Positions 8,174 through 17,100 of a stretch of 64,000 bases of DNA are shown piece after piece. The stretch is taken from contig NZ_CP092915.1 of NCBI RefSeq assembly GCF_022557175.1, forward strand, positions 6,572,001 to 6,636,000, in the 5' to 3' direction. Position 1 is the first letter of the stretch. The number at the start of each line of letters is the position of its first letter. The translations under genes and the position numbers were made by a program. The notes below the pieces were generated by a model. The model ran no database searches, was not told the DNA's origin, and saw nothing but the letters and a program-made list of their open reading frames with translations. The DNA is from Mycolicibacterium sp. YH-1 (lineage in GTDB: Bacteria > Actinomycetota > Actinomycetes > Mycobacteriales > Mycobacteriaceae).

Positions 8174-11100
8174 ATGGGATTTGCCGACCGTTCAATGGAG
8201 CCGGCCCCGCGTTTTGCGATCGTCGGCTACGCCGCCCGTTTTCCGGGTGCAACGGATGCAGATGAGTTCTGGGATGTGCTGCGCGAGGGCCGCGACGCGA
8301 TCTCGGAAGTGCCGAACGATCGCTGGAATGCCGACGACTTCTTCGACCCGGAACCAGGGGCGCCCGGCAAGGTCGTCACCCGTCGCGCGGGGTTCGTCGA
8401 TGATGTGACCGGGTTCGACGCGCCATTCTTCGGCATGTCGACCCGCGAGGTCCGGCTGATGGACCCGCAGCATCGCATCCTGCTGGAGACGGCCTGGCGC
8501 GCGGTGGAGCATTCAGGCACGGCACCAACAGCTTTGGCCGGAACCAACACCGGCGTATTCGTCGGTTTGGCCACGCACGACTACCTGGGCATGGCCTCCG
8601 ACGAGCTGACCTACCCCGAGATCGAGGCCTATCTGGCCATCGGGACGTCGAGCGCCGCGGCAGCGGGCCGGATCAGCTACCGGTTGGGCCTCCAGGGCCC
8701 CTCGGTGGCGGTCGATACGGCGTGCAGCTCGTCCCTGGTGGCGATCCATCAGGCCTGCCAGGCGCTGCGCTTGGGGGAATGCGACCTCGCGCTGGCCGGC
8801 GGGGCGAACGTCCTGCTGTCTCCGGCGACCATGATCACGTTCTCCAGCGCGCACATGCTCTCGCCCGATGGCCGGTGCAAGACGTTCGACGCGGCCGCCG
8901 ATGGCTATGTTCGCGGCGAGGGTTGCGGCGTCATCGTGATCAAGCGCCTCGAGGACGCGATTGCTGACGGCGACCGGATTCGAGCCGTGATCCGGGGCAG
9001 CGCGATCAACCAGGACGGCGCATCGGGCGGCCTGACAGTACCGAATGGTGTTGCCCAGCAACGGGTTATCGCCGATGCACTGTTGCGTGCCGACCTCGAA
9101 CCCCGCGAGGTCAACTACCTGGAGGCACACGGCACCGGGACGTCGCTCGGCGACCCGATCGAGGCCCAGGCCGCAGGGGCCGTGCTCGGCGCTGGACGCG
9201 AGGCCGACCAGCCACTGTTGATCGGCTCGGCGAAGACGAACATCGGGCACCTGGAAGCCGCCGCGGGAATCGCGGGTGTCATCAAGGTCATCTTGTCGCT
9301 GGAGCACGAGGCTCTGCCGAAGCACCTCAACTTCGAGAACCCGTCGCCACACATTCCCTGGGACCGCCTTGCCGTCGAGGTGGTGCGGGAGACCATCCCG
9401 TGGAAGCGCGGCGATCGGCCCCGCATCGCCGGGGTCAGCTCGTTCGGGTTCGCAGGCACCAACGCGCACGTCATCCTCGAAGAGGCACCGCTAGCCGCCG
9501 AGCAGGTAAATGAGCCCGCCACCGCACCCGGTCCGGGCGAGCAGGCCAAGGACAAGTTCAGCGTTCTTCCGCTCTCGGCGCGGACACCCGCCGCGCTCAT
9601 GCAGCTCGCCGAGCATTACCGTGGCTGGCTGAGTGCGCACCCGGAGGCCACCCTCGCCGATGCCTGCTTCACCGCAGGCACCGGACGAGCACACCTGGAG
9701 CACCGGGCCGCGCTGGTGGTCGATTCGAGAGAGTCCGCCATCGAGCTTCTCGGCGCGCTCGCGGACGACCGCCCGGCACCGGGATTGGTCCGCGGAGAAT
9801 CTCACGACACTCCGAAGACGGCGTGGCTGTTCACCGGTCAAGGCAGCCAGTACGCCGGCATGGCCAGGGAGTTGTACGACACCGAGCCGGTGTTCGCCGA
9901 GACGCTGAACCGGTGCGCGGCCACCGTCGCCGACGTTCTCGAAAAGCCGTTGCTCGACGTGATTTTCGACCTCAACGGTCCAGTCGCCGACGAGACGCTG
10001 CGGCAGACCTCCTACGCGCAGCCCGCGCTGTTCGCGCTGGAGCTTGGTCTGGCCCGGCTCTGGCAGTCGTGGGGTTTCGAACCGGACGTGGTGCTGGGCC
10101 ACAGCGTCGGCCAGTACGCCGCGGCCTGTGTCGCGGGCGTGCTCACCCTTGAGGACGGCGCGCGGCTGATGGCAGAACGCGGCCGACTCTTCGGCAGCCT
10201 GCCGACGGGTGGCCGGATGGTAGCCGTGTTCACGGCCGCCGAGCGTGTCGAGAGCCTCACCGACGACTTCCCCAGCCTGTCGGTCGCCGCCTACAACGGT
10301 GCCAACACCGTCCTGTCCGGACCCGCTGCGGAGTTGGAGCGGGCGGTGGCCGGGTTGACTGCCGACGGTGTCCGGTGCGACTGGCTGGAAACCAGCCACG
10401 CGTTCCACTCGGCGCTGCTGGACCCGATCCTCGACGAGTTCGAGGCGTACGCACAGCAATTCGATTACGCAGCGCCACAACGGGTTCTGATCGACAATCG
10501 CACCGGCGCCCAGCTGGGCTGGAGCGTGAAGATCGACGGCGCATACTGGCGTCGGCACGCGCGCCAACCGGTGGAGTTCGCCAAGAGCGTGCAGACGCTT
10601 GCCGATCTCAACTGCAAGGTGTTGCTCGAGATCGGCCCGCAGCCGGTGCTCACCGCCACGGCACTGCGAGCGTGGCCCGAGCCGGCCACCGCGCCTCGGG
10701 CGATCGCGACCCTGCGGCGAAACACCGCCGACCACAGGCAGATCACCGAAGCCGTTGCCGATGCCTACGTCCTGGGCCACCTGCCCGACTTCGGCGCATT
10801 TGCCCAAGCACACGCGCGAAAGCTTGACCTGCCCACCTATCCGTTCGAACACCGCCAGTACTGGTTCCGAGATGACCGGGAGCGCCCCGAGGCGCAGCAG
10901 CTCCTCAGCGCCCCGCGCACCAGGGCCGTCGGCCTGCTCGAGGACGGCCGGATCGAGGAGCTCGCGAACCTACTCGGCGGTGCGGGCGACGATCCAGTAG
11001 CCCTGCAGGTGCTGACCGAGCTTGCGGCACAACACAACCAACAACGCAGTACCCAGTCCATCGCTGACGACCGCTACGAGATCCGGTGGGCGAAGTCCCC

Positions 11101-14100
11101 CACTCCGCTCGCCAGCGCGGATGACGGCGCGGGGACCACCTGGCTTCTCGTCGGTGCGAACTCCCCCGCGGTTGCGCCGTTGGTCGACGCGCTCGCCGCA
11201 CGCGGGTATCAGCATCGGTTCATCGAGTTGCCTGCGTCCGACACCGACGAGGAGAAGCTCGCGGATGCGCTGCGCGCAGCGGCAGCGGACGCTTCGACGT
11301 TGCGCATCGTGAACATCGCGGCGGTGGATGCGGGCTCGACCACGCCATCGATGCAGTCACTGCTGCGGATGCAACACCGGATCCTGAGCGGAACCCGGCG
11401 ATTGTTCCGCGCTGCGAGCACCGCCGACCTGCGCACGCCCATCTGGGTGGTAACCCGTGCGGCACAGCGCGTCACCGACGCGGACACCGTTGCGCCTGAG
11501 CAGAGTTCGCTGTGGGGATTCGGTCGTGCCGCGGCGCTGGAGCTTCCGCAGGTATGGGGTGGCCTTGCGGATCTGTCGACGGGCACTGACACCGAATGGT
11601 CCGCGCTCCTCAATCGGATCATGACACCGTCCGACCCGGCCCTGCGAGAAGACCAGATCGCGCTGCGCGATGACACGGTCTACGTGCCCCGGCTGGTTCG
11701 GCAGACTGAGCAGCCGAGCGGTAAGCCACTGGAACTGCGTAGCGACGCAACGTATCTGGTGACCGGCGGGCTGGGCTCGATAGGCCTGGAGATCGGCGGC
11801 TACCTGGCGGCGCACGGCGCAAGGCATCTGGTCCTGACCAGTCGACGCACTCCCAGCGATGCCGCGCAGCAGCGCATCGACGCGCTGATCGCGCAGCACG
11901 GCTGCGAGATACGCGTGGTCACCGCGGACGTAGCCGATGCGCACGACGTCGCACGCCTGCTGGCAGGTGTGCAGGCCGAACTACCGCCGTTGGCCGGCAT
12001 CGTGCACGCTGCGGGCGAGATCGGCACCACCCCGCTGAGCAATCTCGACGACGCCGAGGTGGATCGCGTGTTCGCCGGGAAGGTCTGGGGTGCTTGGCAT
12101 CTGAGTGAAGCAGCGACCGATCTTGCGCTCGACTTCTTCATCAGCATCTCCTCGATCGCCTCGGTGTGGGGCGGATTCGGTCAGACCGCCTACGGCGCGG
12201 CCAACGCCTTCCTCGACGGCCTGGCCGCACGCCTGCGCGAGCAGGGGGTCGCCGCGACCAGTGTCAACTTCGGCCCCTGGTCGGCGGGCATGGCCGACGC
12301 GGAGTCCCGTGCGCGACTGGATCAGCGCGGGGTCAAGACACTGTCACCCGCCGATGCACTTGCGGGTCTGGTCGATGTCGTGACGGCCTCCTCGACACCG
12401 GGTCTCGCACAAGGGGTCGTGGCCCGGATCGACTGGGCCCGGTTCCTGCCGCTCTACCAGCAGGCGGGCAGGCGGGCATTCCTGGCGGAGTTGGAGTGCG
12501 AGGTGCCGTCGGAGCTGACTGCTGTGGCGTCGACGGCGACCGCCTCCGGGCTGACCCCGTTGGTCGAGCGGCTCACAGGAGCTCCCGTGCAGCAGCGCAG
12601 GAGGCTTCTGATCGATTACCTGCGCGACGCGGTGGCAGAGGTGACGCGCGTCGATACCTCCGAGATCCGCGAGGACGCGGGATTCTTCGACCTCGGCATG
12701 GATTCGCTTATGGCCGTGGAGATGCGGCGCCGCATTGAGGCGGGAGTCGGCAAGGAGGTACCCATCACCCTGGTGATGGATCACCCACGGCTGTCCGACG
12801 TGGCGGACTACCTGCTCGGCGAGGTACTCGGACTGAGCGAGGCACGCGCCGATTCCGGGCCTGCGCTGGCATCCGCGGCGGCGACGCGTACGGACGAGCC
12901 AATCGCCATCGTCGCGGTGTCGTGCCGCTTTCCCGGTGCGCCCGATCCGGAGGCATTCTGGGAGGTGCTAGCCGGCGGTGTCGACGCGATCCGTGAGGTC
13001 CCCGAGGACCGCTTCGACATCGACGAGTTCTACGACCCGGATCCGGACAGTCCAGGCAAGACGTACACGCGTTTCGGCGGATTCCTTGACGGCATCGACG
13101 GATTCGACCCCGAGTTCTTCGGCATCTCCCCGCGCGAGGCGGTCTGGATCGAGCCGCAGCAGCGCCTGACCCTCGAAACGGTGTGGGAGGGCTTGGAGCG
13201 GGCCGGGTACGCGCCTGCGACGCTGCGCGGTAGCCGCACCGGCATCTTCATGGGCGTGGCCGCCAACGAGTACGCGCATCTGCTGTCGGCGCAGTCGGTC
13301 GACAAGATCGAACCCCACTTCATCACCGGTAATGCGCTCAACGCCATATCCGGTCGGGTCGCCTTCGCGCTGGGTCTCGAGGGACCGTCAGTGGCGCTCG
13401 ACACGGCATGCAGTTCAGCTCTCGTGGCGGTCCATCAGGCCTGCCAGGCATTGCGCTTCGGCGATTGCGATATGGCATTGGCCGGCGGCGTGAACGTCCT
13501 GCTGAGCCCGGTCACCATGATCGCCGCATCCCGTGCGCGGATGCTCTCCCCCGTCGGGCGATGCAAGACCTTCGATGCCTCCGCCGACGGTTACGTGCGC
13601 AGTGAGGGCTGCGGCGTTCTCGTGCTCAAGAGGCTCGGCGACGCGGAGCGCGACGGGGATCGGATCTGCGCCGTCATCTCCAGCAGCGCGGTGAACCAGG
13701 ACGGCGCCTCAAGTGGCTTGACTGTCCCCAATGGCGGCGCCCAGCAACGACTCATCGGGACGGTGCTGGCTCGCGCCGGTCTGAATGGCGGCGACGTCGA
13801 CTACCTCGAGGCGCACGGCACGGGTACCCCGCTGGGGGATCCGATCGAGGTACAGGCGGCGGCCGCCGCATACGGCGGCTCGCGTGACGCCGACCGACCA
13901 CTGCTGATGGGATCGGTGAAGACCAACATCGGTCACACCGAGTCCGCATCCGGGGCAGCGGGTCTGATCAAGGTCGTGTTGTCACTACAGCACGATGAGC
14001 TCCCGCAGAGCCTGCACTTCGATAACCCTTCACCCCACATTCCGTGGGACTCCCTTCCTGTGCGGGTCGTGGACAAGGCGACTCCGTGGCACGCCAACGG

Positions 14101-17100
14101 CAGGCTGCGGCGAGCGGGCGTGAGTTCCTTCGGCTTCACCGGGACCAACGCTCACGTGCTGATCGAGGAGGCGCCGCCGCGTGCGACACCGGCCGAGCCT
14201 GCTCCCGACGCGCTGGAGACGCAGGTAAGCGTCCTCCCGCTGTCCGCACGGTCACCGGAGGCGCTGGTGGCGTTGGCGCAGAGTTACGACACCTGGTTGA
14301 GCGCCCACCCGGATGTCGACCTCGCCGAGGTGTGCCTCACCGCCGGGTCGGGTCGGTCGCATTTCGAGCATCGCGCAGCGCTGGTCGTGGACTCGGTCGC
14401 GACCGCACGCGACGGTCTGGTCGCACTGGCTGATAACCGCCTGCGACCCGGTGTCGTGCGCGGCGAGCACACGAACCATCCAACGACCGCGTGGCTGTTC
14501 ACCGGACAGGGTAGCCAGCATCCGGGGATGGCGCGCGAATTGTTCGACACCGAACCGGTTTTCGCCGACACCGTGAAGCGCTGTGCGGATGCGGTCAAGG
14601 ACATCGTTTCGCGTCCGTTGCTCGAGGTGATGTTCGCCACCGATCGTGAGACGGGCGGTAAGGCTGGTGAGGCCTTGCGGCACACGTCGTTCGCGCAGCC
14701 TGCGCTCTTCGCCGTCGAGATGGGCCTGGCCCGGCTGTGGCAGTCGTGGGGTATCGAACCCGACGTGGTGCTCGGGCACAGCGTGGGCCAGTACGCGGCG
14801 GCATGCGTGGCCGGGGTGTTCAGCCTCGAGGACGGCGCACGACTGATCGCCGAGCGCGGCAGGCTGTTCGGCAGCCTGCCCGAAGGCGGGCGAATGGTGG
14901 CGGTTTTCACCGACGCCAAGCGCGTCGAGGAGCTCGCCGGCGAGTTCCCGCGGGTGTCGGTCGGCGCCTACAACGGACCCAACACCGTGCTCTCAGGCCC
15001 CGTCGAGGATCTGGAACGGCTCGTCCCCCGATTCGAGGACGACGGGATCCGCTGCACGTGGCTTGAGACGAGCCACGCCTTCCACTCGGAACTGCTGGAT
15101 CCGGTGCTCGACGAGTTCGAGTCGTACGCAGCGCAGGTGCAGTTCGCCGCGCCTGAGTTGCCGCTGGTCTGCAATCGCACCGGTGCCGTGCTCACGGCCC
15201 AGACTCCTCTCGACGCGCAGTACTGGCGGCGGCATTCCCGCCAACCGGTGCAGTTCGCCGAGAGTGTGCGCACCGTGGCGGCACTGGGCTGCTCGGTGCT
15301 GATGGAGATCGGTCCGCAACCGGTGTTGACCGGGGCCGCGGTGCAGGTCTGGCCGGAGCATCTGGCCGCACCGCGGGCTGTCATCTCGCTACGCAAGGGC
15401 GTTGCCGACCGGCGTCAGATCGCCGACGCACTGGCCGCGGCCTACGTCGGCGGCCACCGACCCGACTTCGCCGCACTGCATCATGGGCCCCGCCTGGGCG
15501 CACTCGAACTGCCCACCTACCCGTTCCAGCGCCGCCGGTTCTGGCCCAAGTCGTCCGGGCTCGCCGGTTCCGACGTCAACGGCGCTTCGGTGTCCGGAAT
15601 CCTCGGCAGTGCAAAGGATCTCGCGTCTGGAGACTCCGTCTACACCAGCAGACTGTCGGTGAAGTCGCAGCCGTGGCTCTCCGACCACGTCATCTACGGC
15701 ACCGTCGTCGTCCCCGGCGCGACGTACGCCGCGATGGCATTGGCCGCGGCGGGTACCCCGGCGCGGGCCAAGGAGGTCTTCTTCTACGAGCCGATCATTC
15801 TGCCCGAGAAGGCCTCTCGCGAGGTACAGCTGACGTTGCACCCGCTGGAGCAGGACGGCGAGTCGCGTTTCCAGGTGCACAGTCGCTCGTACGGTGAGCG
15901 CGGCGCCGAATGGTCGTTGAACGCCGAGGGCATCGTGGTCTCCGGCGTCAGCGACACCGCTGGCGAGCCGGCCGACGAACAGTCGGAACCCGTCGACGAG
16001 GCGATCGAGCGCCTGGACCGCATGCGGCCCCAGGATCTGTTCGAGACCTTCGCCGACCTGGAGCTTGCGTGGGGGCCGACGTGGTCCGGTTCGCTGAAGT
16101 CGTTGTGGCTCGGTGAGGGCGAGGCGATCGGCGACATCCTCGTCGGCGAGGAACTCGCCGAACATCTCAGCACCGAGCCGATGCACCCGGTGCTGATGGA
16201 CCTGTGCACCGGAGTCGCCTTCCCGGCGTTCCCCGCGCTTTTGGCGGCCGAGCAGGGTGTCAACGATCTGTTCCTGCCTCTGCGGTACGGACAGGTGACG
16301 CTGCGGGAGAAGATGCCGCGACGGTTCTACTGCCGCGCGCGGTGGCACAACAGCGGTCTCGACAGCGAAACCCAGGTCTTCGATCTCGACTTCCTCGATC
16401 GAGATGGTCGCCAGCTGGGCGGGATTCAAGACTTCACGGTGAAACGCGCACCCCGCGAGGCGTTGCTGCGCGGCCTCGGTGGCGATGCCACCCGGCTGCT
16501 CTACACCCTCGGCTGGCACGAAGTGCCGATGGCCAGCGCCGACAGCGAGAGCGTCGGAAGCACCAACGGCACCTGGCTGATCGCCGGATTCGACGATCTG
16601 GCCGCCAAGGTGCCGGGCTGTGTGCCGCTCGATCGGAACACCAACTCCGAGCTCCTGGGTCAGGTGTTGGCGCAGGCGCACGAGCGCGGTGCCGGGTTCT
16701 CCGGCGTCGTCTGGCGCGCGACCGCGTCCCACCCAGAGGGTTCGGGCACAGTCGAGTCGAGCGCCGAGGTTGCCGCGCGGATCGAGACCGAGATCGCCAA
16801 CCTGCTCAGCGCCGTGCACACCGTGCAGGGCGGCGAGGTGAAGCTGCCCGCGGGGCTGTGGATCGTCACCGAGCAGGCGATCGCAAGCGAATCCGGTGAG
16901 CCTGTCGACCCGGTGCAAGCGGCGCTGTGGGGATTCGGGCGCACCACGATCAACGAGGAACCAGTGCTGCGCGCCAGACTGGTCGACTGCGATGGCTCGG
17001 ATCAGGCCGTGCAGACACTGGCGAACCTGATGGCCAATCCCGTCGACGAGCCGGAACTGGCTCTGCGACAGGGCAAGCTGCTGGCATCGAGGTTGTTGCC

